The position numbers and the translations under genes are program-made. DNA of 64,000 bases from Oscheius sp. JU75 (Eukaryota; Nematoda; Chromadorea; Rhabditida; Rhabditidae), in NCBI GenBank assembly GCA_037178855.1, contig JASJZC010000007.1:4278001-4342000 (forward strand). The letters run 5' to 3'. The notes under the pieces were generated by a model that worked only from the letters and a program-made list of their open reading frames with translations, ran no database searches and was not told the origin of the DNA. Positions 28,139-40,904 of the stretch are shown one piece after another (within the stretch, counting starts at the first letter, position 1; every line of letters starts with the position of its first letter).

Positions 28139-28520
28139 CTGATTCACTGTCTTCACATAGCCCAATCCTCTTACACACTCTGGTTCATTCCACGATTTCC
28201 GACGGTCCTTCAAACAGACATGTCAGCGTCAACGCAAAGTGAGGACGGCCTTCCAAAAGCCACTCTCTCATGTTTTTCACTCAACAGATTTCAGTCACGC
28301 ACGCAAATGTGGGAACAAACGCATGCAGTCTCCGAGATTCAGATTCGACCTCGCTCATTATGCATATCAAAAATGTTCCTACTTATCCGCTGAGGTCTGC
28401 ATTCAACCCGGATTTCATTGTCTCTAGCAGAAATCGATTCTCATTTGGTCCATCCAACTAGTTCTCACGATTTTCTCTTAAGAAGAAATTTGTTATTTCA
28501 TTGTTGCAATAAAAAAAAGA
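28139..28520 (+). pseudogene. Decayed duplicate of the dop-1 last exon and 3' UTR
   Basis: Nearly collinear with about 25978-26410, the final dop-1 exon and part of its UTR. Shared blocks include TTCAAACAGA, ACATGTCAGCGTC, ACGCAAAGTGA, CTTCCA, CCACTCTCTC, TTTTTCACTCAAC and AAATGTGGGA. Differences break the frame: a deletion of about 20 bases removes the WAGHLNSM region, a TAG replaces the Trp after FT, and small indels flank the basic tail. Homology continues into the UTR (GGTCTCTGCGTTTC versus GGTCTGCATTC, and ATTGTTGC...AATAA). It has no upstream exons, so it is a non-functional fragment. Confidence 0.8.
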
Positions 28521-30186
28521 ATATGTTTTATCAAACAATTTAACTCTTATAGAGACCCACATCAATAAGTCTGCCCTGTTTAACGGGGCTCATTGATGCA
28601 CGATATTTCAGCTTCCATTTCCTTACCCACCTCAAAAAGAAAATTATTTGTGAAAGCTGACAGGCGATTGTCCTTTGAGGCAGGGTCCTGCCGCGAATGA
28701 TTGATCAGTGTAGCTTGGGTGCAGCGGCCACAACTGGTCAACAAAATGTAATGTGAACTATACAACTTCCTTATTACATTCCAAAGTCCTGAACACCCAG
28801 ACTTATTGATTTGCCTCGTTTTTGTTGCGTTTCTAGCTTGCAGCGGTCATTCGAATCTTACTTTTTTGTAATATACCAACCTATAGCTTGAACAAAACCT
28901 GAAATGCTCTTATTCTATTTGTTTTCAAACACAAAGTTTTCAAATAAGAAAATATTTTTTTAACGCTAAGAGTAGAAAAGTATTTCCTTTTTTGTTTCAG
29001 AAATCGTTTCTGACACCTAATGCATAGACTTTTGTCAATATTCCACATTCTCAGTAGTAATCTTCAGTAAGAATGTGTTTCTGTGGTACTGCACGAGATC
29101 AGAAATGACTCATTTTACTTTCTTATTATTTGATCTCAAATTTGTTTGGATGAAAACGAAAAAGCAAACAACCGAAAGAAAATTAACAGCATTTATCATC
29201 TTCTCTAACAACCCAGGTTGTTGAATTGTTTTGGCTCAGAATAATTATTCACTTTCTTCAATCGTGCTGACAAATTAACGTCGAATCAAAATGCATGACA
29301 TTTCCAGTGTCAGCTTTGACTTCGTTCAGTTTTGTACCTATTTTCGCACTTTTGTTTAGTGATCAGCAGTGTTTTGTTCTGAAAGCTGGAAATAAGCACT
29401 TCCCTAGTTTTCGCCTTCTCATTATTTCTGACAGTCTCTCATACTGAAATAGACAATTGAGCGGAAATGCGAGAAAGAGTTAGTTATTCTGTCCCTCCCG
29501 GCCCCTATCGTGTCCTGGCCATTCTAATGCTTGCAGTCATTTTCCCCACACTCTTTCCCATCCTCTCTTGTCAAATTGGAACAGATGTGCTCTCGAGTGA
29601 ATCACATGTCGCTGTTGTATTGTCGGCTCGTAATTCCGCTTTGCAGAAAAGAAGCTCGATTCGGCAGGTCTCACATTTCGCATGGCAAGTTGTTCTCATC
29701 ATGAAACGAGTGGTAAGACTTTTGAGGAATATTTATTTTATTGTTTTACTATGAGGAAATGGTGCAAGTTTTGTCATCAATGGCTTTAATCATGATTCAA
29801 AAGTGTCTGTAGATGGCCGCGGGTGCAACCTCGCCCCCACACACGCTGATTCTGGCATCCTGTACAAATTGGCTCCGTTCCTAGAGGTCCGTATTCTTGT
29901 CATTCGTATCGCTTCACCTATCCTTCTTTTTGTAGTAAAAGGGCGGGCAATCCAATACAAATTATCTCAGATGTTGGCAAAACAACTATGTGAGAAGGGG
30001 TTGTTTCAAATTGTCGGGACAAATCGTCCACTTTTTCTATGTTTCTCCCAACAGTGAACTAGAAGTCAGTTGATATAGGAAAACATCTGCTACATATCTC
30101 GCTCTGACGTAAAGCAAAATAGAAACCTAATTTATCTTAATTAAACACCGTTTGCAGTGGCGTCAAACGGTTGCGTATCGAGGAAA
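28521..30186. other. Intergenic region
   Basis: AT-rich spacer of about 1.7 kb. One open frame at 29467-29754 starts MRERVSYSVPPGPY with a hydrophobic segment (LAILMLAVIFPTLFPIL), but it has no family match and I do not treat it as a gene. It may contain the promoter and a leader exon of the KCTD gene; a TTTGCAG acceptor lies at 30151-30157. Confidence 0.35.
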
Positions 30187-31042
30187 ATGTCAAAATCCAC
30201 CAGTTGGATCCACCTCAACGTTGGTGGCAAGGTAGGGACTTTCGATACTATTTTAAAATCATCTTTCCAGGTCTTCATGACCACCCGGCAGACATTGCTT
30301 CGTGAGCCACAGTCATTTTTCAGTCGTCTCTGCCTCGATGACGAAGCGCTCCCCAGTGACCAGGTGAATATTCCTCAAGTTTTTTTTATGAATCTGCCCT
30401 CCGAGCCCAATAGACATTTGTCATTTTCAGGACGAAACCGGTGCCTACCTCATCGATCGCGACCCTAAATACTTTGCTCCGGTTTTAAACTGGCTCCGTC
30501 ACGGAAAATTGGTTCTGGATCATGGAGTCTCGGAGGAGGGTGTCCTAGAAGAGGCCGAATTTTACAACCTGCCCAATTTGGTGATCATTCTGCAGGAACG
30601 CATCGCTGAACGGGAGGAACGTCGTCAAAAACGCACAGACGATGCCGCAGCAGGGAAAAAAGAGACTGGCGTATGTGGTCCCATGAGTCGTTTCGCAAAC
30701 AATCCGCATTTAGCGACTGAGATCCGTTTATCGGGTTATGGGATGTGACGGACACGATGAACTGACGGGCACTGTCTCGCAGTTGACCGACGGCTGGAAA
30801 CTCGTTCAGGTTGTGACCTCGGTCATCAAACGTTACTATCTAAACTTTTCAGGTTATGGTGAACGCAAATTATGCCGTGGACCAGTCTCACGAGTTTTTG
30901 GTCATTGTGACGCGAGAGTGTCCCGATAATGACACTCCGATGGACATATCTCAAGATCGTGCAGGACATATTCAGCAGAGAGCAAGAAGTACGTATTCTT
31001 CTTTGACCAATTAGTCTATACAGAATGGTTGCAGACAACTAG
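30187..31042 (+). CDS. BTB/POZ protein, KCTD2/5/17 (insomniac) type
   Basis: Substrate adaptor for Cullin-3 ubiquitin ligase; the fly orthologue insomniac controls sleep. The T1-type BTB domain has WIHLNVGGK at the start, [57 protein letters not shown] and a basic linker. The C-terminal region [28 protein letters not shown] and [15 protein letters not shown] aligns with the KCTD5 C-terminus. Exons are separated by short introns and join in phase. I start at the ATG at 30187; an upstream exon ending in A could create an earlier Met at 30157 ([11 protein letters not shown]), as the sequence right after the acceptor begins TGGCG. The last intron could use either of two acceptors; the one chosen stops at 31042. 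Confidence 0.85.
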
Positions 31043-31980
31043 CTTTGCTCGTCGAGAACGATTTCATCGCCTGACGCAATTCTGTCTTCTGGTGCTACCA
31101 ATACTTGTGCTGAGTTCTACAATGGACAGACTGTACTCTTTCACGCTTTTTTCACCCTTCTTGTAGATATCCGTGATCTGCTCATCCCTTATTTTGCCAC
31201 GTCTCTCAATCATACAGAAATTATAACAATTGTACAGTTACAGTACCTGACTCCAATGTACTGTGATCTCCGAGAAACCTCTTCCCAGTTTTGACCCAAT
31301 ACTTCTTGCACTAATTTTGAAAACATACGTGTGATAGATACAGATTTGTGAATATAAACTGCTACTGGTTCTGTTTTATTGCTTAGAAACACGTGTCGCT
31401 CCTCGCAAACCATTCGACCCCAGAATCTTGAACTGTCTAAAAACGATTAGCGCTACGTTTATCTCCTTCGTAACACCCTAGAGTGGTGCTGCCAGGACCA
31501 CCTGTGGAGACGACAAAGAATGCCTGCGGCGCACAAAGTTGTGTCTTTATGTCTCCCTAGTTTTACATGGAGTCTATGAGTGCAGCGTTTAGCAGGCTGA
31601 CAGCAAGATTCACAGTCAGCTGTCTACGCTGTCTATGATTTGAACAGTAATTTTTGACGGCAAGTCTCGCATTGATATAGTCATCTGATGGTTACATCAA
31701 ATATGTAATTGCCAAGGAAATTATCCCTGTCCGCGTCAGATATTTCCTCGTTGGCATGAGTCTCTTCTAAGGACATGAAATCACAGCAATCCGTTAAAAA
31801 GTGAAACCGGGGGTTTTGCTTAGGATTGACCACAAAATTTCTTAGATGGCCCGTTTTGATTGTTGAGCACGCTGTTCCATACATACACAACGGTAGGCTG
31901 TGCACTTATCCTGGGATCGGATCGGTTGGCTGACCCGATTCGCCTTCCCGCGGGGCGCCAGTCTCGTTCAAGCCAGTAGC
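31043..31980. other. Intergenic region
   Basis: Holds the 3' UTR of the KCTD gene and the promoter of the next gene. No exon is supported. GC content rises just before 31981. Confidence 0.4.
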
Positions 31981-34502
31981 ATGAGACGAGCCGTCCTCTT
32001 ACTTCTTATTCTGACTACAGCGTTAGCTGGGAAGCCTCTGGTCATCAACAACGGAGGTCAGTTCTACTAGTTCAGTTGTGAGTCAAGGTTGGAGAACGTA
32101 GGGTGGGCGCGGTAAAAAAAGCTGACATCGTATGGATAGCTACTTCTTCTTGCATTCTTTGACGGCTAGTCTCCAAGTCGCATTTTCTAAATCCCACAAA
32201 TTGTTATTCGAATTGTATTTATCGCTGACCAAAAACTATTCTTTCGAATTGCGACGAAGTGCTGTCAAATGTTGGCTTTACTAACATAGCTTCGTCCACT
32301 CCATCCAGACAAACCGGCTTCTTTTGAAAAGTATCATCATCCCGTGTCCTTCTTTTTGAGAGGCGGAAGATATTGTCCATATTGCGGTTTTCTGCGCATG
32401 CGAACAGCGCGAAAATTAGCGTTTTCACTGAACTGACCCCCTGGAACTTCACTTTTAGCCATCTGCGAGAACAAAGCTACGGGATTTTTCGTCATCGACA
32501 ATGTGGTACTGTCAAAAGCCGACTCCATTGTCTACAAAGACTATTCCGAAGATGATTGCCTGAAAACTTGTGCTCAAAACCGGGTTTGTCATGAATCAAT
32601 AAGTTGTATCTAAATATTAGGATCAAATGGGACGCTCAATTCTCTGCTCTTCTTTTGTTTACCATCACGAATCTTTCACTTGTACCGTCTACAAGGATAA
32701 GAAGGAACCCGAAGGCCAAGCAGAAACTGAAGTTGCCATCGGAAAGAGGTACTTCGAGAAAGTCTGTCTCAACGGTAATAAATGCAAAAAGCAAGTGTAA
32801 GTCTGTTTATAGAAGAAGTTCCAATTCATTGTGCCGATGCTCAGTTCCTTCGTGTCGATCACTTCGAGCTTATTGGCTATGCTGTCGAGGTTGCAGTCAC
32901 TAAGTCTCTGGACGAGTGTCTGGCTCACTGTGCTTCTAACACAACTTGCAAGGTAGTCAATCTCAAAACATTTGTAACCATTTTCAGTCTGCTCTTTATT
33001 TCTACGAAGAGAGTGAGTGTATTCTCAACACCGAGTCGGCCCTCTCCAAGCCTAACGACTTCAAGCAGGCTCAAGACGACAACAAAGTCATCTATTTCCA
33101 AAATGCTTGCGCTGCTCCCAGAGTTCAAGTAGAGCGTATGTTGACCAGCATGGCTTCTGAAAACAGGCTTTTAGCTACTACCCCTGCACCGAAGCCAGAA
33201 GGATCAAACGAGCGTGAAGGATCAGCTGATGAGGCCTCTAGCGAGAAGACTACCCCTGTACCAGCCACGACTGAGGAAGTCAAAGAATCGGCGGCCGTAA
33301 AAAGTTTGAAGTGAATACCAGCCAGTGTTCAATCCCATTTAAGAACCTTCCGAGGATGAAGAAGACGACGAAGAAGAAGAAGAGGCTGAGATTGAAAATG
33401 AAGAGAAGGATGAGGAAAAGGAGCCTGGAAGTATGCTAGAGAAAGTTGAGGCCGATCATGAAGCTTCTACAACTGCTGCTACTGATGAAGGAGACTATGA
33501 AGATGACAAATCCATTGAAGTTTGTAGTAAACTCAGCTGTTCCACTATTCACTTTTAGGAAGAAGAAGAGGAGCTTCGTAAGGAAAAGGAGAACCTGAAA
33601 AAACTGACCCAGAAGGCCAGCTACCTAAAGTTTGAAAAACATCCCCGCAATTTTGCATCCCGAACTTTGAAGGCTTCTGATGACGAGGTCTATCTTTTTG
33701 TACTAATCTGTCTGAACTTTAGTTTTCCAGGCGGAGGCTGATAAAGAAGAACACAATGCATCTCATCAGGCTGATGAACAGGATGAGGTAAAAAGTTCAC
33801 ACAAAAAGCCACACGATCATTTCTCAGGTGGAACAACTTTCGAAAGAAGAGGATGACGAACCGAGTGAAGCTGAAACGAAGCCACTGAAGAAGAAGACGA
33901 AGTCTTCTAAGAAAACTGTCAAGGAGGTCTCTGCGGAAAGCCTGCCAGAAGAGGCTTACGTCAACTATTTCTCGGAATGGTCCGACTGGACACCTTGTAC
34001 AAAGAGCGGCGAGCGACAAATTCGCAGGAGAAAGTGCCTTGACCTGAGAAAGTGTCTCGGAGCTTTGATGCAAGTTCGTAACTGTCCCGCAATCATCCCC
34101 ACTATCGCTCGTAAGATTGCGTCAGAAATGTATCTGATTGCGTTTTTCAGCTGAAAAACCGATTGAATCTATCCGTTCACTGGTAGCTGTTCCTCCAATC
34201 GATTACGATGATACAGATGTCCGCGATCCAGTGCCTGTTGTTCGTCCCAATCCGCTAAGCCCTCTCTTGCCGGCCAGTGATGTCAACACACCTGAAGCTA
34301 TATGGAGCCCATGGCAAGGAACATGCCAGGTATAAGCAATAGCTTGCCTGGTATCTAAACGGAGTCAAATTTTTAGCAGTTTGCTTCCGGACAGCCTTGT
34401 AACGACGGCCAGATGATTGGTTTCGAGTCTCGCGAATGTGTGGCTAAGGATCCCTCGTATTGTGAAGGCACCTTCTTCCGTTATTGCACTCTATCCTGTT
34501 GA
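31981..34502 (+). CDS. Secreted PAN/Apple and thrombospondin-1 domain protein
   Basis: Starts with a signal peptide (MRRAVLLLLILTTALA). Two PAN/Apple-like domains follow: ICENKATGFFVIDNVVLSKA with DDCLKTCAQN and CSSFVYHHESFTC, then HCADAQFLRVDHFELIGYAV with LDECLAHCASNTTCKSALYF. Next comes a long acidic linker rich in Glu, Lys, Ser and Thr (about 33100-33950), then a thrombospondin type-1 segment FSEWSDWTPCTKSGERQIRR and a second TSP1-like segment IWSPWQGTC...GFESRECV. The chain ends in FRYCTLSC, with the stop at 34500-34502. Such proteins sit in extracellular matrix or apical cuticle precursors of worms, which I infer for this one. The exons use short introns and join in phase. No transmembrane segment is seen. 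A precise orthologue cannot be named. Confidence 0.8.
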
Positions 34503-35392
34503 TTTTGACCGACAACTTGTTCACTTTAATCAAAGCCCCTTGCTACGGATATTGTACATGTGCAATTCACTTAATAAAAGAAGCCCTATTCTCGAGCCAA
34601 TCTTAATTCGACTGTTCTTTGTCGTCAGTCAAATACCCAGAGCAACTGGCTTTTACACGTTTTCTTCAAAAAGCTAATTACTACGAAGCGATTCGAGGAT
34701 GTGGTATGATCGGCAAATGTTTGAAAAACAGACCATTATAGACGACAAATGTTTAAAGCGGCTTGCCGCCTCAGAATGACAGAACCTCGTTCCGAGACTA
34801 CGCAAACAACTTTTTTTTGTCGTGATTGGCCATCCGTGATTAATAAGCCGAAGCAGAAGCAAAGTATAGCACTTGAGAGTTTGGTTAACACTTGGTCAGT
34901 TACCCAAGAATGTACTCAAACTAATAGTCTTTCTTGTTTTGCGCGCATTCAGAGTGCATTACTGGGAGGTTGTTTTGATGTTCATTTCGCTAGAGCAGAA
35001 GCCTCATTCTATTCCGTTCTTGTGTGCTCAGTCGTAGCCCGCCGTCTCTGTCGCCTATGACTCTGCCCCTCTCCCGCGTGCACATACTATCTCGCTTGTT
35101 TATGTCTAGATGACGCGCGCTTCTCTGTACTATATGCTACCCTTTGAGACCCGCGAGACTTGTTTCTGACCTTTTGCGCGTAATCTTGTCGTTATTTTCA
35201 AAATCTGGTGTCCGTCCACTTTGTAAATCGCATCTTCTTGAGCAAATTATTCCGAGATTGCTGTCTTTGCTTCCTTCATCTCAATTGAAACGGGCCCCTC
35301 CCCTTGTTTTTAAACATAAGACCTTCAGTTTATCGGACAAACAGCTTTCAGTATTGCTGGGCCAGCGTCTTTCCATGGCATGAGCACACAAG
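34503..35392. other. Intergenic region upstream of pdk-1
   Basis: No exon is supported. The segment near 35040-35130 is GC-rich and polypyrimidine-rich just before the pdk-1 first exon and is likely promoter sequence. Confidence 0.35.
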
Positions 35393-38300
35393 ATGGTTGA
35401 AGAGGACATCGTCAGTGAGTTTTATTTTCCCGTTCCTCATGAGAGCAGTCACATCTAAATATCGAAACCTCGTCAGGAATTGAAAACAACCGGGGAAGGG
35501 GCAATAAAAAGGGATGAAGAAGATACTGTATGCACATTTTAAAAACAATAACAACGCTTTTGACAGGAACCTTAGGCAGGCTATTCATTTCTCCGACACT
35601 TTGTCTTGTCTGCTTTTCTCCGATGAATGATTGCCGAAAAGTTGAGAAACCAATTGCCAGCTGTCGGTCTCGTATTTGTGAAGAGACTGACAGATGAGTT
35701 ATTGTTGGTAGTAGCCCGGGGTAGGAAGCACTGGTTACAGACTGGTACCACGCACTTTGTGTGCCCTTGCAAACGATTTTCAGTTTGTGCGCTTCTCCGG
35801 TATGACAATTGGTTTGGTCAACTTTCTCTGTGTTCTTATTCCTCTGCCTTTAAATTAATGATATCACTGTCTTCAAACTCTGTTTTCTAATACAAATGCC
35901 TTTATTTCCAGACATCTTCGTTGGCCCATGCCCTAAACATAACAAGCGTTTAAAAAGCCCAAGAATGGAGGAGCAGAAAAAGGGAGAACCTGCGTCTTAC
36001 ACCAAGAAAGAGGTATGTCGTGTAGAGAAACCGTCAAATACACTTAATGTATTAGCAGAGATTAATGTCTCGCGTTTTTCTCAGATGAACAGGCTTCTTT
36101 CCACTGAATTCTCGCTTTCTCGTTGACAATATAAAATCAATTAGGTGGTCCTGTTTTCATTGAGGCGACTGACAATTTTATGGAACTTATCACGCGACCA
36201 ACAGGACATCTTTTCGTTGGCGTCCAGTTTACTTCTTTTGCAAACAACTTTTTCCGATGTTTTGCTCCGCGAAAAAGTGATATCGTTATCGGCGAAGCCG
36301 GAAGACTTTGTTCCAAAGTACAACGGGACTCGAAGCTATTGCAACACATGTTTCATTGGGGTCAGCTGTGTTTGTTATGCGCCGTTCCAATTGCAGTACA
36401 ACACCTCTTTTCTCGACCACATTATGTCGATATTCTGGTAGAATTGGGCAAGTGAACCGGGGTAAAACAAGTTTGTCTTCAATGGCAAAAGACAACATTG
36501 ATGTCAAGCTCGCAGTCCTCCATATTTTAGCCAGCTCTTCTTTTGTTTGTAAGGTGTCTACGGGACGTTTAGTGCCTAGGACACGTGACCGAGAGCGGTT
36601 TTCCGAAAAATCCTATCCTGTGAATCTTATCTCCGCGCGAGGAAGTAGTCTCTTGCTATCAGACCTCAAAACAAGCGACAGCATAGTCAAACCCTATAAT
36701 TGGCCTAATTCCCATGTTTGTCGGCAAGGATGTTTTTCTTACACACAAATTATCGATTTCCTCAACCTTATTGAGCTCCCCAAATGGTATAAACATGTTT
36801 GCGCTTCCTCTTGCAGAGAAAAAAAAACTGTTGTTTTGAGCGTTCAGTCTCACTTCCGTGCGCACTATTATCGCAATAAAAACAACGACGACAGCGCTCT
36901 CGAAACCCATATGCCTTTATATTTCTTGTTTACCAAGTTCTTTTCGCAACTTCAGCAATTTTTGAAGACAAACAATGCGTCAACCGAGTTCTTGGTGTTT
37001 ACAGTCGTAAACGAAAACAAGTCGATCATGAGTGCGAATGACTCAAGCAACAGATAAACCGCCTTTCTTGATTCTCCCGCATTCTTCGCTTAACACAATT
37101 TTTCCAGCACATGGTGGACAGCAAAGAAGATACCAGTAACAGCGTTACTAGCCAAATTGGAAAGTATGCTCACGTCTACCTCCAGCCTCCAGGTCCCTCA
37201 CAGCTTCACTTCCTCTGTCCATTAGGCGAAGGATCTTACAGCACTGTAAGTTCTATTAACTGTACTAGTTTACTTTGACTCTAGGTATACCTGGCTAGAG
37301 ATGCTGCTCAAGGAGACGATTCCATTCCCCGTTACGCGGTTAAAGTCGTGGACAAGATTCATGTTGTCAGACATGACATGGCTCTTCAGACACTCCGAGA
37401 GCTCAGAGTTCTTGAATACTTGAACTATAACGGCAGCGGATGTAACTTTATACCAAAGTTATTTTGTTTCTTCCAAGACGATTATTACATGTGTAAGTCA
37501 AACTATTTAGCCAAAGTTAATTAAAACTTTAGATACGGTCATGAAGGTGTGCGAACGTGGTGAGTTTGGTCAGTTTTTCCGTAATGGAAAGAAGATGGAA
37601 CTGGACATCGCTCGTTTCTACGCTGCTGAGATTCTCTATGCACTTAATTACATTCATCAGTAAGTAGTGAAAGTTTTCATCCATCGTTGGCTTCCCTAGA
37701 AACGGCGTGGTCCACCGAGATGTCAAGCCGGAAAACATTCTACTTACGATGGATGGTCACATTGTTTTGGCTGATTTTGGCAGCTGTGGAGTCTTTCGAA
37801 ATGACACCCAACGTATGTCACCAGATGTTGCAAATTCCAGTTTCTTGTTTAGGTCTGAATATCGGAGTGATCATGCACCCTCCCCGCCCTCCGCGTCTCT
37901 CCGACTATGTTGATAACGTGGAGAAAGAGCACGAGAATGAAGGAGAGGAGGAGCAATTTGAGAGAACTCGAAGATCTACCTTTGTCGGAACTGCCCAGTA
38001 TGTCAGTCCGGAAATGCTTCGCGGAGATGATGTTGGACCATCGTAAGAGAGTGGTTTGGGCCTAGAAAAGATATTTTTAGGTGCGATTTGTGGGCGTTTG
38101 GAGTCATTCTCTTCCAAATGCTAACCGGAACAACTCCATTCAAGGCCATTAACGACTACCACCTAATGAAGAAGATCAAAGCTATCGAGTACACGTTCCC
38201 CGAGAACTTTGACCCAGAAGCCAAAGATATCATCACACATTTACTGGTAATTCAGCCAGTTGAATCTTACTTTTTCTATAGATTCAAGAACCGGAAAGAA

Positions 38301-39440
38301 GGTGGACAATGGAGGATCTCAAAAGTCACAGCTTCTTCAAAGGAGTTCATTGGAGCACAGTACAGGACAGGGAGCCACCTCCGGCATATACTTTCATTGA
38401 GCCCAAAGTGGATCGAGTGAATGAGCCAAAATACTGGTCCAAGTTGCCTAGAGGATACAACGAGCAGATTGCCGCTAACTTGATCAACAATCAGCTACGC
38501 CACTCTGCTCAGAATTCGATGGACTTGATTCTGGAGCCACAGTATGCAAAATAAATAGCTCTCTTTACCTAATTTTCAGCTTTCAACAAACTACATTCGA
38601 TTTCTCGGATGATGTGGACGCTCCCGACGATTGCGTCGGATCAGAAGCTATGCAAAACCTTATCAAGAAGACTAGAGAGGCTAGACAAGCGAAAGAAAAA
38701 CTACAGAACCAGGCCAATGAAAACAAGTTTCATCAGTTCTGCGACGGCAAACTAATCCTAAAGCAGGGCGTGTTGGAAAAGAAGAAAGGAATGTTCTTCC
38801 GAAGCAGGATGTTCATACTTACTGAGGTAAGACGAGTCGAACTGGGAATGAGTCTGGTGAAAACGGGCTCGGAAGATAGCGGGAATCGATATGGTAAAGG
38901 GTAATTGTGTGCTAGAGGCGGCAAAAGTTCCAAGCGAAAGTAGAAACACGCTGTTTGATCGAGGTATATCAGGGTCCCCGGCTCTTCTACGTTCGACGTG
39001 AAAATATGGAATTCAAAGGCGAAGTTCCCTTCTCTCCACATCTTACATGTGAAGTTCGTGACTTTCGAGTTTTCTACATCCACACGGTAAGAAATCTTCT
39101 CGTATATTTAATTGATATCTTTTTCAGCCTCGTCGAGTATACTATATCTACGATCCGGACAGCAAGGCTCTCGAGTGGTCTAAGGCCATCATGGACGTGA
39201 GTCGCCATAGTCTGCACCATCTCAGCTACCCGGTTTTAGTGCAAACGTAGATATGAAGAACGGCTGCAAGAAATGTGGACGGAGGCTGTTGAGCGAAAAA
39301 TATGGCCAGCTGTCGACATTGACAAAAAGAAGCTTCGGGCTACTGAGAAAGAACGTCTCAGGGCTCTGAAAAAGGCTAATCGTACTGCCAATGGGAAATC
39401 CTATATCAACCGAGTGCTAGAGTTCTTCCGGGTTGCTTAA
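35393..39440 (+). CDS. pdk-1: 3-phosphoinositide-dependent protein kinase PDK1
   Basis: Master AGC kinase that phosphorylates the T-loop of AKT, SGK and related kinases downstream of PI3K. I see a first exon at 35393-35414 (MVEEDIV), a second at 35912-36012 and a third from 37108, all joining in phase across introns of about 0.5 and 1.1 kb. Kinase motifs: [17 protein letters not shown] with the catalytic Lys, FVRN-like hinge region, [20 protein letters not shown] and the T-loop [13 protein letters not shown], where Thr stands in place of the usual Ser. An acidic insertion (about 30 residues) sits between DFG and the T-loop. The C-terminal PH domain has [17 protein letters not shown], joined over an intron at 38973, and [16 protein letters not shown]. 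The protein ends RVLEFFRVA. Fully consistent with worm PDK-1. Confidence 0.92.
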
Positions 39441-40280
39441 GTTCAACCCGTAATATCGCTAGCCTTACATGACTTCACTTCAAGTGACACTGTGCATAAC
39501 TCCAGAAATACTTTTAATTTGCTGCAATCGAGGCAAGATCTCGCCACAATTCACCCAACGTCATATGCCTAGTATTTATTCTTTATATCTGTATAGCTAC
39601 CCCTCACTACTTTCCCCACTTCCCGGTGTTCCCAACACATAGACAGCTTTCGCTCCACTTCTTTACGTTGCCTTAGAACTTTTAAAAATTGTGTCATTCA
39701 ACGGTTTGGTACGTCTATCTTTATATTTCATTGTAAATCATGTCATCAGGAAGAGAAGAGGCCATATCGTTCACATTACGTTGAACAAGCTATGTGCTTG
39801 TAGTTTTCTGCCAATATAACGTGTTTTCACCCTCATGCAAATAAAACTTTTCTGTTGGTTATTGTTGGGAAAATGGGAGAAACAGACGGGAATTCGCATT
39901 TCACTCCCATGAAGTTCCTTTTTACGCAGGACGATGTCTTTTTGGATTACGGTAGACACCAGCGACGCCCGCTACATCCGCGAGGCGCTACGACCGAGAA
40001 CCTTTCCCTGCGTATCATTCCATCATGTGATACTCAGTGCGGGAGTTTTTCGATTCAAATGCACAGTCCCAATCCCGGAAGAGTGCTTGTTCATCTCTTT
40101 TCTTTCCTGTTCCTCCTAATCTAGTTTATTTCTGACGTTCTCTTCTTGAGTCTCTTCTTGGTTTTATCGATCTCCCTATCCTGAAATTACCAGGTTTTAG
40201 GCCAAACGCTGCGCCTTCTTCTGCAAACGAGCAGATAATCCATATTCACTTTTGGTTTTACTTTCGAATCTTTCCACAGA
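39441..40280. other. Intergenic region
   Basis: Contains the pdk-1 3' UTR with AATAAA near 39840 and, from about 39890, a less AT-rich stretch that may be the promoter of the PAH gene. The frame at 39855-40124 has no family resemblance and is not called. Confidence 0.35.
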
Positions 40281-40904
40281 ATGGTCTTCGAAGAATCCAC
40301 CAACAACCGTGTCCGACCGGCTCTTCCAGCCAATGCCGGGGTGAGTTCAAAAATATTTAGTTTTCATATTCGGCCACTTTCCTAGTTCCTTACTTTTAGT
40401 TTTTTTTTCCAGGCTAAATGGGCCGAAGCCACCAGCTTTATCCGAGATGTGCGCAGTGCTTTCTTTCAGGATCCGGAACCTAACAACTATGAAAAGTTCC
40501 TCATCGTACTCAAGGAGTTCAAGCTTGCTCAGTAAGTTGTCCTTCAACACAAAGTTCACAACTCTCTTGCAGTTTGCCTCTTGCTGATTGCTTCAAGCTG
40601 ATCGCTGGACTATTCAAGAACAATCCTCATCTCATTCCATCGTTCAACGTGTTCGCTCCTCCTGGGTGGCGCTTAGAGTACCGTGACGGCCGTGCCTACC
40701 TTCACCACAATGATGAAGTTCAGGAGGTAAAAATTGTGTATTTTCGTTTTTATTTATTCTATCTATCAGGTTCCCGAGAATATTGTCGAGACCTACAACC
40801 ACATCTTCGAGCAAGCCGATGGTGGTTTGGGTGGTGAGGGAGGATTCTCTTCAGCTGTTCAAGTCCAAGTCGTCCCCAACAATGATGAGAACCAGTCTGC
40901 TTAG
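40281..40904 (+). CDS. Stand-alone PAH (paired amphipathic helix) protein, SIN3-like
   Basis: Four exons (40281-40340, 40413-40531, 40573-40726, 40770-40904) sum to 468 nt, giving 155 residues. The central domain reads AKWAEATSFIRDVRSAFF, NNYEKFLIVLKEFK, DCFKLIAGLFKNNPHLIPSF and NVFAPPGWRLE, which follows the PAH fold of SIN3 corepressors: helices ending in a ...FN.F.PPG motif. Unlike SIN3 (over 1000 residues with three or four PAH domains) this chain has one PAH domain and a short acidic tail. Such a mini-protein could bind or block SIN3-type partners; this is inference. The ATG at 40281 follows a TTTCCACAG acceptor. The frame is intact. Confidence 0.85.

Noticed and set aside
29467-29754. 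Plus-strand frame with hydrophobic start (MRERVSYSV)
   Set aside because: No family match, no neighbour or splice evidence, AT-rich spacer.
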